Source of the DNA: Phymorhynchus buccinoides
Taxonomy: Eukaryota; Mollusca; Gastropoda; Neogastropoda; Raphitomidae
NCBI GenBank assembly: GCA_017654935.2
Contig: CM065703.1
Coordinates: 45,821,627-45,885,626, forward strand
Direction of reading: 5' to 3'
Length of the DNA: 64,000 bases
The number at the start of each line of letters is the position of its first letter. The stretch's first letter is position 1. Both the position numbers and the translations under genes were made by a program. The notes under the pieces were generated by a model. The model had not been told where the DNA came from. It ran no database searches and worked only from the letters and a program-made list of their open reading frames with translations. Shown here piece after piece: positions 17,290 through 44,704 of this stretch.

Positions 17290-17838
17290 ATGAATTGTGA
17301 CGAACTGTTGTTAAATGCGCAGGAAGCCGTAATGTCTGATGAAGTGTCGACAAGTGTTATGAATAAAAAGGAAAAGTTGTATTCTCTGGCTGCGTGTGGA
17401 AAAACAAAACAATACTTAGGAACAGAATTTAGTATAGAACAGATTCAACAAATGTCTTCTGCTGACATTGAAAAGTACTACACCAGATACGAAGCACAAT
17501 TAGGATCTAAAATGGTTAAAAGTTTAGGTCAAACTGTAATAGGCTTGTACACTAAGTTAGTTAGTCAGTTTTTTCCACTCGATTCAAGCCAAGATTTAAT
17601 GTACGATTTAAGTCAAGATCCTGTTTTAACTAAATCATTAGAGTCTCTTAGTTGTGATCTTTTTTATAGGTTTGGCGGGCTTTTATCACCAGTTGTTATG
17701 GGGTTAATTACTTTTAATCATATAGATTTTATGGCTATTAAAAATGAACGTGACAGAGAATCAAACGAATCAGACAGAACAGCAAACAAGCCCCAGTCCG
17801 ACAGTAACCAAGGTAACGAAGAACCCAGGACGAGTTGA
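17290..17838 (+). CDS. Element ORF, 182 aa, unknown function
   Basis: Begins MNCDELLLNAQEAVMSDEVS. The middle is helical and polar (YSLAACGKTKQYLGTEF..IEQIQQMSSADIEKYYTRYE). Residues about 126-145 are hydrophobic (FGGLLSPVVMGLITFNHI). The C-terminus is a polar, disordered tail. The last 95 bp overlap the next gene in another frame. IEQIQQMSSADIEKYYTRYE resembles a short DNA- or protein-binding helix pair but I recognise no family. Confidence 0.65.
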   Translation: MNCDELLLNAQEAVMSDEVSTSVMNKKEKLYSLAACGKTKQYLGTEFSIEQIQQMSSADIEKYYTRYEAQLGSKMVKSLGQTVIGLYTKLVSQFFPLDSSQDLMYDLSQDPVLTKSLESLSCDLFYRFGGLLSPVVMGLITFNHIDFMAIKNERDRESNESDRTANKPQSDSNQGNEEPRTS

Positions 17839-18184
17839 AGCAGGTAAAAGGTTATCAGTGTGGAATCAACAACAAAAAATGAATAAACAAACAAAACAAA
17901 AACTGTTGTCTCAGAATGAAGATGAATCAACCATAAGCACAATGCCAGTTAAAAAAGAAGAAAACAAACAAAACAGTACGAATTACGATGTTGTATTGCT
18001 TACTGTTGGTGCGGTTGCCGGTGTTGGTTATTTGTCTTATAAATTATATAAAACACACATGCAACCAAAGCTAGAAAAACGAGTAGAAGTACAAACAAAA
18101 CAACCAGAGAAAGTAGCAGACAAACAAGAAAAACAAAAGCCAAATAGCTTAAAACCTGAGAGCGATCCATTTTTAATGCAATAA
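17744..18184 (+). CDS. Element ORF, 146 aa, single-pass membrane protein, overlaps the preceding ORF
   Basis: Starts inside the previous gene in the +1 frame (95-bp overlap). Residues 1-80 are Asn/Gln/Thr/Lys-rich with the motif KNPGRVEAGKRLSVWNQQQK at 26-45. Residues 82-103 (DVVLLTVGAVAGVGYLSYKL) form one transmembrane helix. The remaining tail is basic and Lys/Gln/Pro-rich. There is no signal peptide. It could be a structural or assembly protein. The overlap and short spacers are viral-type economy. Confidence 0.65.
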   Translation: MNVTENQTNQTEQQTSPSPTVTKVTKNPGRVEAGKRLSVWNQQQKMNKQTKQKLLSQNEDESTISTMPVKKEENKQNSTNYDVVLLTVGAVAGVGYLSYKLYKTHMQPKLEKRVEVQTKQPEKVADKQEKQKPNSLKPESDPFLMQ

Positions 18185-18189
18185 TTTTT

Positions 18190-18430
18190 TTGTTTTAGAA
18201 CTTAATAAAAACTTGCCAATAACTTAAGTAAGTAACTCGATAAGAACTTAACAATAACTTAAATAAGAACTTGATAAGATCTTGTCAAGTTTTTGTGTTA
18301 GAACTTAATAAATACTTGATGTGACTTACCAAGAACTTATTAATAACTTGAAGTTGACTTAACAAGAACTTGTTTAAGAACCTATAAAAGAACTTAAAAA
18401 GAACTTAAAAGGAACTTGAGTAACTTCTTA
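18190..18430. repeat. AACTTA/GAACTT repeat tract after the element genes
   Basis: About 20 short, irregularly spaced copies of GAACTTA, AACTTG and AACTTAA in 240 bp, with partial palindromes such as AAGAACTT and ACTTAAGT. This looks like an iterated protein-binding or terminal region rather than a uniform satellite. It begins 6 bp after the last element gene. Confidence 0.7.
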
Positions 18431-18554
18431 GAAAAAAAATTGTTTTATAAAAAGTTTAAAAAAAAAAAAAAAAGTGAAAGAATTTTTTAGGAATGTAAAA
18501 AATGAAATGAATTTTTTTCAAATTCGGAGAATGATATGAATTCCTCTCTTCACT

Positions 18555-18770
18555 ATGCTTGACGTTATCGGAAATCCCCTGTAGCTTAAATACAAGTTGG
18601 CAGTACTCCAGTCTAGTCAGAGGCGACGACGGTTATCTGATCTCTTTAATTACGGTAGAAAGCCTAGACCGGTTCATAGTAGTAGAATAGACCCCCTTTG
18701 AGAATAAGGCTACAGACAAAATAAGTGTTTGTGAAGAAAGAATAAAATCATCACAATATTTAACAAAGAA
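18555..18770 (+). promoter_or_regulatory. Candidate LTR-like promoter and polyadenylation region
   Basis: A TATA-like CTTAAATACAAG (about 18,586), an unusual non-repetitive GC-balanced stretch, and GAATAAAATCATCACAATAT at about 18,738-18,757 give a U3-R-U5-like order within roughly 200 bp starting TGCTTGAC. No second copy is visible in the window, so it may be a solo LTR or the end of the integrase element. Confidence 0.3.
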
Positions 18771-19300
18771 TTTTCTTCTTTTTTTTTTTTTTTCTTTCTT
18801 TTTTTTTTACTCCTTAAAAGTAGTGTTTTTGTATCTAAAATGGGGTTTAAAAAAAAGTCTGATTTTTTGCTTTTATTCTGCCCTAAAAGTAGTGGCTTTT
18901 TTTTTGATTTGGCAGAATAAAGGGGAGACGAATTTTTACTTTTTTTACCCCTTAAAGTAGCGTTTTTGTATCTAAAAGTAGAAGATTTTCCTCTTGAGTC
19001 AGAATCCCCCTTTAGCTGTTAAATCACGCTGTTTTCACGAGTAAAAACGATTGAATCACACTGTTTTTGTGGATAAAAAACGCAAGAAAATGGCTTAAAT
19101 CACACCTTTTTGGGGGGTTAAAAAGCATAAGAAAAAGGTGTGTTTTTTAGCCGTTTTTTAATAAACGGAGGAGTGAAACCGAAACCGAAACCGAAACTGA
19201 GCCAGAAGCCCCCTTTAGCTGTTCTCTGAGGTACATAATTATGTGTCCGGTTTTCAGTTTTCACTGATTTAGTCGACACATTTTTATTTCGGAGGAGTTG
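18771..19300. repeat. T-rich region with short direct repeats
   Basis: Long T runs. Two copies of CTTAAAAGTAGTGTTTTTGT.. (18,814 and 18,952), several AATCACNCTGTTTT units (19,022-19,110), a CGAAACCGAAACCGAAACTG triplet (19,178-19,198) and a dispersed-repeat fragment (GTGTCCGGTTTTCAGTTTTC, 19,240-19,300). No coding sequence seen. Confidence 0.55.
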
Positions 19301-19777
19301 CTATTTGCATGCCAGGTGAAAGTATTTCAGGAGTGCTCCTGAAATCAGGATTGGAACATCTGATAGTGATAGAAAGAGTTCAGGATTGGCCATAGATCTT
19401 GTCATCCATGGTCTTATAAATTAAACATTTCTGCCAACATTGATGGCAGATTATAAAACAAGATGATAGACATGCAAATCAAGCACCATCCCCACCCATC
19501 CTGTGTACACAGACACATGTAATATTTATTATGTGTACATTGGAAAGTATTTTTAATGCTGTCACCACTTCAGGACTGGGAAGATTAAGAGAACATTGAC
19601 TCAATGTTAGGATAGAGGGTCCCAATGACATTGTGAATGCTAAAATGAATGATTGAGACAAATTTCGGGATTGAGAGAATGTTTTACTTTCACAAGAACG
19701 TGGTCTATACATATTGTTTCAATGTGCAGTATAAAGTTAGTTTATGGATCTCTGTTGTGTTGTCTTGCGGTGTGCAG
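19301..19777. other. Intron or upstream region of RNF113A
   Basis: No coding sequence found. 19,616-19,655 (AGAGGGTCCCAATGACATTG..) is a fragment of the CAGGGCTCCCA repeat. The acceptor TGTCTTGCGGTGTGCAG closes the interval. Confidence 0.5.
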
Positions 19778-37041
<17,264 letters not shown>

Positions 37042-38117
37042 AGTCGTGGTTCTTCACTTCTTGGCACCAAAGTTATCTTTCTTTTTTCATTCTTCAAGAC
37101 TGACCGTTTCTTGTTGCTTGAATGTTGGTTCGTTTTTCGTGACAGGCAGGGGACATGATTCGAAATGTCATGTTTGTGTGATAACAGTTTCTCATAAATT
37201 ATGGTCGTTTCACTTGTTTGGAAGGGCAAGGGTTATGCATTGTGCATGTGCAGGGCTCCCAATTGTCCTGCAAAACAAGGGGTCCCAGGGACTCCTTCAC
37301 TTACAGTATAGAGGGTCCTAGAGGCGGGATAGAGGGTCCCAGTGGCATAGCAAATGCTAACAAGAATTTTTCTACTGCATCCCTGGGACCCCTACACATT
37401 CTTTTAGAGGGTCCTGTAGATTTTTAGTGCTTCATAGACCCCCATTTGGGGGTCCCTGGGAGCCCTGATGTGCGATTCACACAGATTTTGATTTCTATTG
37501 TGCAATGTGTTGATTTCTTTCTTTTCTTTTTTACTTTTTTTTTTTCAATACCTGTTTAAATGAAACCTCGCTAAATGGTCATCTCTTTCTAAATCTGGAG
37601 GTGAATTTGCTGCTTTTGTAAGTTGTCTTTCTTGGGGGTGGGGCAGTGAATTACTCAGGTGTGTGTTTCAAGGGCACAAACAAACAAAGGGCACAAACAA
37701 AAAGCCATGTACTGTTAGAAACTTTTTTTTTGAATATTAAAAGACGGTGATTGAATATTGAGAGAGGGTGTCGGTCTTAGTTCCTTCGCGCACAGTAAAA
37801 TGCAAGGCTCGGAAAGTAAATGTTCTTATTCGATATGAAATTTTTGCGTGTCTTCTAGTATTATTATCGCCATTTTAAAATTGGTTTCCTTAGCAGTTTT
37901 AAATTTGTGTTAGTTTTATTGATTTTGTTTCATCCGTGCGTCCATCCATCTGTGCGCGTGTCCGTCTGTGTGTGCGCGAGGGAACTTTGCACCGGCTGGA
38001 GTTAAGCCTTGTATGTGATTTGTGTTGTTGCTCGTTATTGTTAATATAAGTATTATATTATATTATATTTTGCCATAATCTTTAAATTCATTTCCTTACA
38101 ATTTTAGTGTGCTATGC
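37042..38117 (+). other. RNF113A 3' UTR / downstream region
   Basis: No further coding sequence. Contains the CAGGGCTCCCA MITE and AT-rich sequence. I see no canonical AATAAA close to the stop; the end of the transcript is not defined. Confidence 0.5.
37250..37466. mobile_element. CAGGGCTCCCA MITE in the RNF113A 3' region
   Basis: CAGGGCTCCCAATTGTCC at the left and GGTCCCTGGGAGCCCTG at the right, with several internal AGAGGGTCC units. A related complex copy is at 19,874-20,230. Confidence 0.75.
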
Positions 38118-38364
38118 ACTGTATTTTACGGACTACAAGGCGCACCTGATTATAAGGCGTACCCCCAAAATTTTACACAACATTCAGATTTTGTTTCTTT
38201 ATAGTTTCTTACTATATTATCAGTCACATTACAAGGCGCACCTGATTATAAGGCGTACCCCCCAAAATCTTACACAAAGTTCAGATTTTGTTATTATAGT
38301 TTCTTACTATATTATCAATCACATTATAAGGCGCAGGGGTCTCAGTTTAGGAGAAATACGGTAC
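38118..38364. mobile_element. GGACTACAAGGCGCACC MITE with internal duplication
   Basis: GTATTTTACGGACTACAAGG at the left, GGAGAAATACGGTAC at the right. The unit GGCGCACCTGATTATAAGGC occurs twice (38,139 and 38,236). Confidence 0.75.
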
Positions 38365-38403
38365 TTTGGTTTTTAGTTTCCATTCTTTTTCTTTAATGTT
38401 TAA

Positions 38404-38623
38404 CCCCTTCACTGCCACCAACGTATTACGTACTGACCTGATGACATCACTGATGATGTCATCAAATGAAGAGGAATAACCCTGATATGCTGGTTTTTGC
38501 TCTAACATAATCAAGAGAGTAATATCCCCAGACCATTTTCTCAGATTGGCTCTATCAGTTGTCTCTTTCATGTCATGATTTGTCCAATGCTTTTTTCTTT
38601 AATTTTCTCTGGCAGTCAAGGGG
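38404..38623. mobile_element. TTAA-flanked MITE
   Basis: TTAA then CCCCTTCACTGCC; GGCAGTCAAGGGG then TTAA (38,624-38,627). The interior is very close to 14,462-14,688 (TGATGACATCACTGATGA..). Confidence 0.85.
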
Positions 38624-38689
38624 TTAATGCAGTGCATCACCATCAACAGGGACAAATATTTGTTTTGTTGCAGTTGGGTTTTTTGGGTT

Positions 38690-39019
38690 ACCCCCTTCCC
38701 TGCCTGCTATGAGATAGTCTGTAGAGTATGATGTCATTGATGATGTTATAACTTTTGATGTCATAGTCCTGGGATGATGGGTTTTTGGGGTTAACCCCCT
38801 CCCTGCCTGCTATGAGATAGTCTGTAGAGTGTGATGTCAATGATGATGTCATAACTTTTGATGTCATAGTCCTGGGATGATGGGTTTTGGTTTAGATGAA
38901 AGCCAGGAAAGATATATCTCTAGGCCATTTTCTCAGATTGAGTCTAACAGATTTGTTTTAAACTTTGTGATAAGAAAATAGATAATTTGTCAGTTTTCCT
39001 GTGGCAGTGAAGGGGTCAA
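38690..39019. mobile_element. Partly duplicated TTAA-type MITE
   Basis: CCCCCTTCCCTGCCTGCTAT..TGGGATGATGGGTTTTTGGG occurs twice (38,691 and 38,794), ending GGCAGTGAAGGGGTCAA. It belongs to the same superfamily with an internally duplicated left half. Confidence 0.65.
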
Positions 39020-39518
39020 TGTTGTTTCAAGAACAACAATTTTGTTTGTTTCCTTTTTTATTTTTTTATTTGTTTTTAATAAATTCAAGATTCTGACTGT
39101 CCTTGATGATTTTGTGTAAATAGGAATTGTTCGGAAATAATTAAGGGGGGTCATTTCATGGTGTGTAGGAGTGATCTTACCTAATTCAATCGGTCAACCA
39201 GGGGAAGTTACTCTGCCTTCAGGTAAATCCCCAGCCCTCGCTTTGTGTGTTTGAGGAGACACACAGCATGTAGAACGCAGTACGTCATTCTAAAATTTGT
39301 TGCAATTTATATTTTTGCGTCACAGTTCGCAAGTTCTATCACTTTGTAGCAACTGGCCACCCCTTATTTTTCTAAAAACAATGTTTGCAAGTCGCTGACT
39401 CGCATCCTGCGGTTTCAAGCTTTGACGCCATTGTTACTATGGTATTAGACGGGTAAAGGAGGTAAACAACTCTAATTTTCATGAAGTGCTCTCCCCTTTT
39501 TTTTCTCCGAAAATCGTG

Positions 39519-40091
39519 TACCGTATTTTTCAGCTCATTAGGCGCTGCTGTGTATAAAGCGAATAGGGCAATTTTCAAGAAAAATCTGACAAAATCCAAG
39601 TAAAAGGCGCCCTCGTTTATAAGGCGATACACACCTCACAACAGAAAGTCGAAGTTTGAAGCCCGTACACGTCCTGTAAACGATTACTGACCGCCATTTT
39701 TGTTGTCGTAAACGAGAGTTGGCTCCCTTCGCAAATAATCGTAACTTCCGTTTTTGCGACTTCCGGTTGTTGATTTTGGCCAATTCTTCGTGGAAACTGG
39801 TAGAATTATGGCATTTTAAGCTCTACAACGATGCTTTTTACATCCAATGAAGGGTTGTGGCATCTGTTGGACGGTATCTCGGACGATAATAGGGATTTTA
39901 ACGTGAGTATTCGTCGTATCGGCGACTTGTTACCACTTTCGATGTTGTGACTCACAGTAGACTGTACTGAGTACGGCAATCGTTGCCTCTCTTCTCACGA
40001 TTTTGTTCACTTATAGGGCGCCCTCGTTTATTAGGCGCATAGGTCGAAATTGGAGAAAAAAATATCGCCTTATAGTCCGAAAAATACGGTA
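39519..40091. mobile_element. Full MITE TACCGTATTTTT, 573 bp
   Basis: TACCGTATTTTTCAGCTCAT at the left, TAGTCCGAAAAATACGGTA at the right; GGCGCCCTCGTTTAT in both halves. Same family as the element inside the split exon 4 copy at 10,654. Confidence 0.85.
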
Positions 40092-40429
40092 TTTGTTTTC
40101 TGTTGAGACTACAAAGTTCCAGAGATAGGTCCAGTTGATATAAAGTTGTTTCTGTTCTTTGCTTGAGGTACAGTAAAAGAGTTGATGGCAGCATAACGCT
40201 ATTGTCTTGTGTGTTCATTTATGGAGAGAAAGCGATGACGTTCATGTTGAATTTTGATCCAATCTATGTGGCTTACACTATACCTCTGTCAGCCACTAAA
40301 TCCATGCTGTCACCATGTTAAAAGAAAAATCAATGAATAATGTAATAAGTAATAGTCCTTGCGCGAGTTGTTTTAGGTGATGCTTAATTCTACAGTAAAC
40401 TTCATTTCTTTCTTTGCTATCAATCGCTC

Positions 40430-40895
40430 AGACCAGGGCCCATGAATACATAGAACTTTGCTTAGAAAGTTTCCTCTCATATGAGAGCAGATGCCTCATG
40501 CTGCCATTATGCATGTAAAGGTCTGTGTACACGTTAACATTATTCACAAAATTTCTCTATTTCCCCATGGCAACACAGTGATAGGCCACTCATAATATGA
40601 CTTACAAATCACTGCGTTGCCATGGGGAAATAGTGATATTTTGTGAATAGTGTTAACGTGTACATGGACCCTAACTAAGAAGTAGTTTGGCCCATCATGT
40701 CCGTCTTCAGCTGGAGAAAATCTTCGTAAGAATTTCTAAAGAAAAACAAGGGCAGGAGAATGGACCAGTAAGGCAGAAAGATAGTAGTAGATGACAGTAA
40801 GCAAAGGGGAAAAGGCAGAGTCAAAGCGAGTGACAGATTAGAGGAAGTTACTAGAACAGAACTTCTAGATGGTGAGGGAACTATTTGTACAAATA
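40430..40895 (+). mobile_element. Dispersed repeat D, copy 6
   Basis: CGCTCAGACCAGGGCCCATG..ATATGAGAGCAGATGCCTCA..CAGCTGGAGAAAATCTTCGT..GAACTTCTAGATGGTGAGGG. It is interrupted by a hairpin MITE (40,520-40,670). Confidence 0.75.
40520..40670. mobile_element. Long-hairpin MITE, about 150 bp
   Basis: GGTCTGTGTACACGTTAAC..TTCCCCATGGCAACACAGTG pairs with CACTGCGTTGCCATGGGGAA..GTTAACGTGTACATGGACC over almost its full length. Confidence 0.8.
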
Positions 40896-41470
40896 GTTCA
40901 TTCTGACTTTCACCTGATGTTTGTGTGCATAAACCCAGTGTCCTGTCACCAAAGGCAACACTAAGGCGGGTAGTTCATTCTGACTTTCACCTGATGTCTG
41001 TGTGCGTAAACCCACAGTGTCCTGTCACCAAAGGCAACACTAAGGCGGGTAGTTCATTCTGACTTTCACCTGATGTCTGTGTGCGTAAACCCACAGTGTC
41101 CTGTCACCAAAGGCAACACTAAGGCGGGTAGTTCATTCTGACTTTCACCTGATGTCTGTGTGCATAAACCCACAGTGTCCTATCACCAAAGGCAACACTA
41201 AGGCGGGTACAGTGGAACCTCCCTTATAAGACATTTTGGATGATTTTTGGAGGCATTGCCCTTCTTTGCAAGTATTAAAGTTACCTCCCTCATAAGACCC
41301 CTCCCTTATAAGACCTCATTTTGGATTATTTTTGGAGGTCTTATAAGGGAGGTAATTTTAATACTTACAAAGAAGTGCAATGTCTCAGAGAAGTAGGTCT
41401 TATATGGGAGGGGGTCTTATAAGGGAGGTTCCACTGTAGTTCATTCTGACTTTCACATGATGTTTGTGTG
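40896..41470 (+). repeat. Tandem repeat TTCATTCTGACTTTCACCTG (about 79 bp, 4-5 units), interrupted by a MITE
   Basis: Units end ..GGCAACACTAAGGCGGGTA, then the next starts GTTCATTC. Between the last two units a 227-bp MITE is inserted at TA. Confidence 0.88.
41210..41436. mobile_element. CAGTGGAACCTCCCTTATAA MITE with TA target duplication
   Basis: Perfect inverted ends of more than 20 bp (CAGTGGAACCTCCCTTATAA.. / ..TTATAAGGGAGGTTCCACTG), TA at 41,208-41,209 and 41,437-41,438. Neighbouring array units show the uninterrupted GGGTAGTTC site. Confidence 0.92.
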
Positions 41471-41635
41471 CATACAGGCACTACAGAAGGAAATGATCCT
41501 AGTAGTTGTACATGTTCTTTAGATGATACCAAACCCTACAGTTAGTTGGCTGCACAAAATACCTTCATGGCTTTGTGTGTGTGTGCACAAACACACTGAC
41601 TAAACCACGAGCAAGAGAATGAGCTCTTTAGGGTC

Positions 41636-41640
<5 letters not shown>

Positions 41641-41722
<82 letters not shown>

Positions 41723-41725
41723 TAC
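41641..41725. repeat. (CT)n(CA)n microsatellite
   Basis: About 29 CT units then CA units. A second, similar tract is at 41,951-42,016. Confidence 0.95.
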
Positions 41726-41948
41726 GGCGTGACAAACACTCACACACAGAGAGGCATATGCGCGCACGCACACGCACACACACACATGTACATACCTTAT
41801 CAACGACACACAACATGTATGTACCTTGTGTGTGTGTGTGTGTTATGTTCATATTGAAAACTATGTGCTGCTGTTGTGCATGTTTTGTGTTAGTGTTTTC
41901 TTGTCATGATAGGGGCTGTTGGCCTAAGTCATTAAAATATTTCCGAGT

Positions 41949-42022
<74 letters not shown>

Positions 42023-42302
42023 CATGCCTTATCAAGGACGCACAACATGTATGTACCTTGACCTGGTTAAGGCCACTGGAATACAGCTCCTTGGTGACTG
42101 ATAATGTTCTTTCTTTTCTTCCAACGAAGACACAGGCCTCCCTCCACCCATCTCTCTTCAAAGTCAGATTGACCAGAGAAGGTCACTTCAGTCAGTAGAG
42201 TGGATATTAACATTCAACCTAGGGTTCTGTGTCCTTATTGTTTCAACAACAAGAAAACAGTAACTAAATGCTACGATTGTTCTTAAAAATTAAAACAAGA
42301 AG

Positions 42303-43060
42303 TTTGTGTTTATAAAGAAACTCTACGGAGAGCCGGACAACAGAGGGTGTTAAAAGAAAGAAGCCCCCCTCAATCCAGCGTTTCAGCCCTGAACTTACAC
42401 TGCAATAAAGAAACTCTACGGAGAGCCGGACAACAGAGGGTCTTCAAAGAAGACACACACCCACCCCCCTCACTCAAGTGTTTCGGCCCTGAACTCCTTG
42501 CACTACAGTACAACAAAGAAACTCTACGGAGAGCTGGACAACAGAGGGTGTTCAGAGAAGAAGCCCCCCTCTGATCAAGCGTTTCAGCCCTGAACTCCTT
42601 ACACTACACTACAATAACGAAACTCTACGGAGAGCCGGACAACAGAGGATCTTCAAAGAAGAAGCCCCCCTCAATCAAGTGTTTCAGCCCTGAACTTACA
42701 CTGCAATAAAGAAACTCTACGGAGAGCCGAAACAACAGAAGGTCTTCTAAGAAGAAGCCCCCCTCAATCAAGTGTTTCAGCCCTGAACTTACACTGCAAT
42801 AAAGAAACTCTACGGAGAGCCGGACAACAGAGGATCTTCAGAGAAGAAGCCCCCCTCAATCAAGTGTTTCAGCCCTGAAGTTACACTGCAATAAAGAAAC
42901 TCTACGGAGAGCCGGACAACAGAGGATCTTCAAAGAAGAAGCCCCCCTCAATCAAGTGTTTCAGCCCTGAACTTACACTGCAATAAAGAAACTCTACGGA
43001 GAGCCAGACAACAGAGGGTCTTCAGAGAAGAAGCCCCCCACCCCCCTCACTCAAGCGTCA
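42303..43060 (+). repeat. Minisatellite AATAAAGAAACTCTACGGAG (about 92 bp, 8 units)
   Basis: Units of AAAGAAACTCTACGGAGAGC..GAAGCCCCCCTCAATCAAGT..CAGCCCTGAACTTACACTGC. It ends about 70 bp before the start codon of the secreted-protein gene, so it lies in that gene's 5' flank or 5' UTR. Each unit carries an AATAAAG motif. Confidence 0.9.
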
Positions 43061-43131
43061 CAGTTTCTGCCCTGAACTGACTCTTTACGCTCTAAGGTCA
43101 TGACTCTGTATGACCCACTAATGTACACTGC

Positions 43132-43299
43132 ATGAATGTGAAGTTTTCAGAGACAGAAGCAGTGATGAAGACGACAAAGATGATGATGTCTGTGAGAATA
43201 GTTGCTGTTTGCTGTCTGTGTATTCTGCAATTAACTGGAGTTTTTGCCCGTCAACATTTAATGAAAGGTGAGAACAGAGCTAGCAAAATAAGGCTGTGT

Positions 43300-43331
<32 letters not shown>

Positions 43332-44668
43332 GTTGTTCTTCAGTTTAACGTCCTTCCACTAAAAGTGATTCAGACAATATATTGTAGTTTGATGTTGGTG
43401 TGGTGAGTGTGAGTGGGTGTGTCTGTAAATGTGTGTAAGCATTAGAGTAAGTGATAGGATAGTGATGCAGACCTAATCATACCCCCCCCCCCCCCCCCAA
43501 AGAAAAAAAAAGAAAAAACAAATTACATTTAAAGAATATAACCGATAAATGAACAATGTTAAAGATAAATACTAAGTGAACTACTTAATAAACATTTACA
43601 AACTGAATCAAGAACAGAATAATTGTTTAGAATACTGGGTAGAGACAATGGCGTCGATCCATCAATAAAACCATCAATACCCGAATTCTTGAAAAGTTCT
43701 CTTGCTAATGGACACTGAATCAGTAAATGACTGACACTCAAGGATTCACCACACATGCATTTAACATTAATACAGTATTTTGTTTTAAATGAATTCAAAC
43801 GTAGTCTATGGATTAGACTTTCAATCTCCCTGGACGAGAAAGTAACACGTTTGTGTAATATTATCTCATTGTCTCTAACATTAGATTTAATACAGTTATT
43901 ATAATATTGAACGTCTGAGTTCATCAATTCAGTTTTGACATTTTCATGAGATGTTTTGTTTATAATTGAGAAACATTCTGTCAGATCTAAAGGAACATTA
44001 ATTGATACTGCGTCGTCACTATTTTGAGCTGCATTTTTTGCAGCTTGGTCTACCCGTTCATTTCCTGATATTCCGCAATGAGAAGGCACCCAACAAAAAG
44101 TAATGGTGATGCCTTTCAAGGAAAGAATGTGTATTATATGTTTAATTTCAATTATCATGTCAAGTCGGATACATGAATTGGGAGACATAATAGCATACAT
44201 TGCTGCTTTAGAATCAACACATATTAAGATGTGTCTGTTATTTATAGGAAAACTTAAAAGGAAATCCAAGGACATAAGTATAGCAAATAATTCAGCGCTA
44301 TATAGAGACAAATTTTTACCAAGATAGAACAACTTTTCTACTTTTAAGCTAGGAATAATGAAAGCTGCTCCCGAGTTATTATCTTCTAAAACTGAACCAT
44401 CTGTGAATATTTTTAAATATTGATTGTACGTATTTTCTAAGTGCGTGTACACAGACGTTCTCAAAATATTGGAAGAACCCTTTTTAGATAAATGAGAGTA
44501 ATCAATATCAAAGACAGCTTTTGATTGCTCCCATTTTGGAATGGGAGAAAATGTGGGGGTTTTAGTGATGTTACTTTTATTTAGTTTTGTATCGCTTAGA
44601 AGATCGTAGGAAAACGAATAAATAGATTTTGTGGAGTTAGAATATTCTGAGCACCTTTGTGTGTGTGT

Positions 44669-44704
<36 letters not shown>

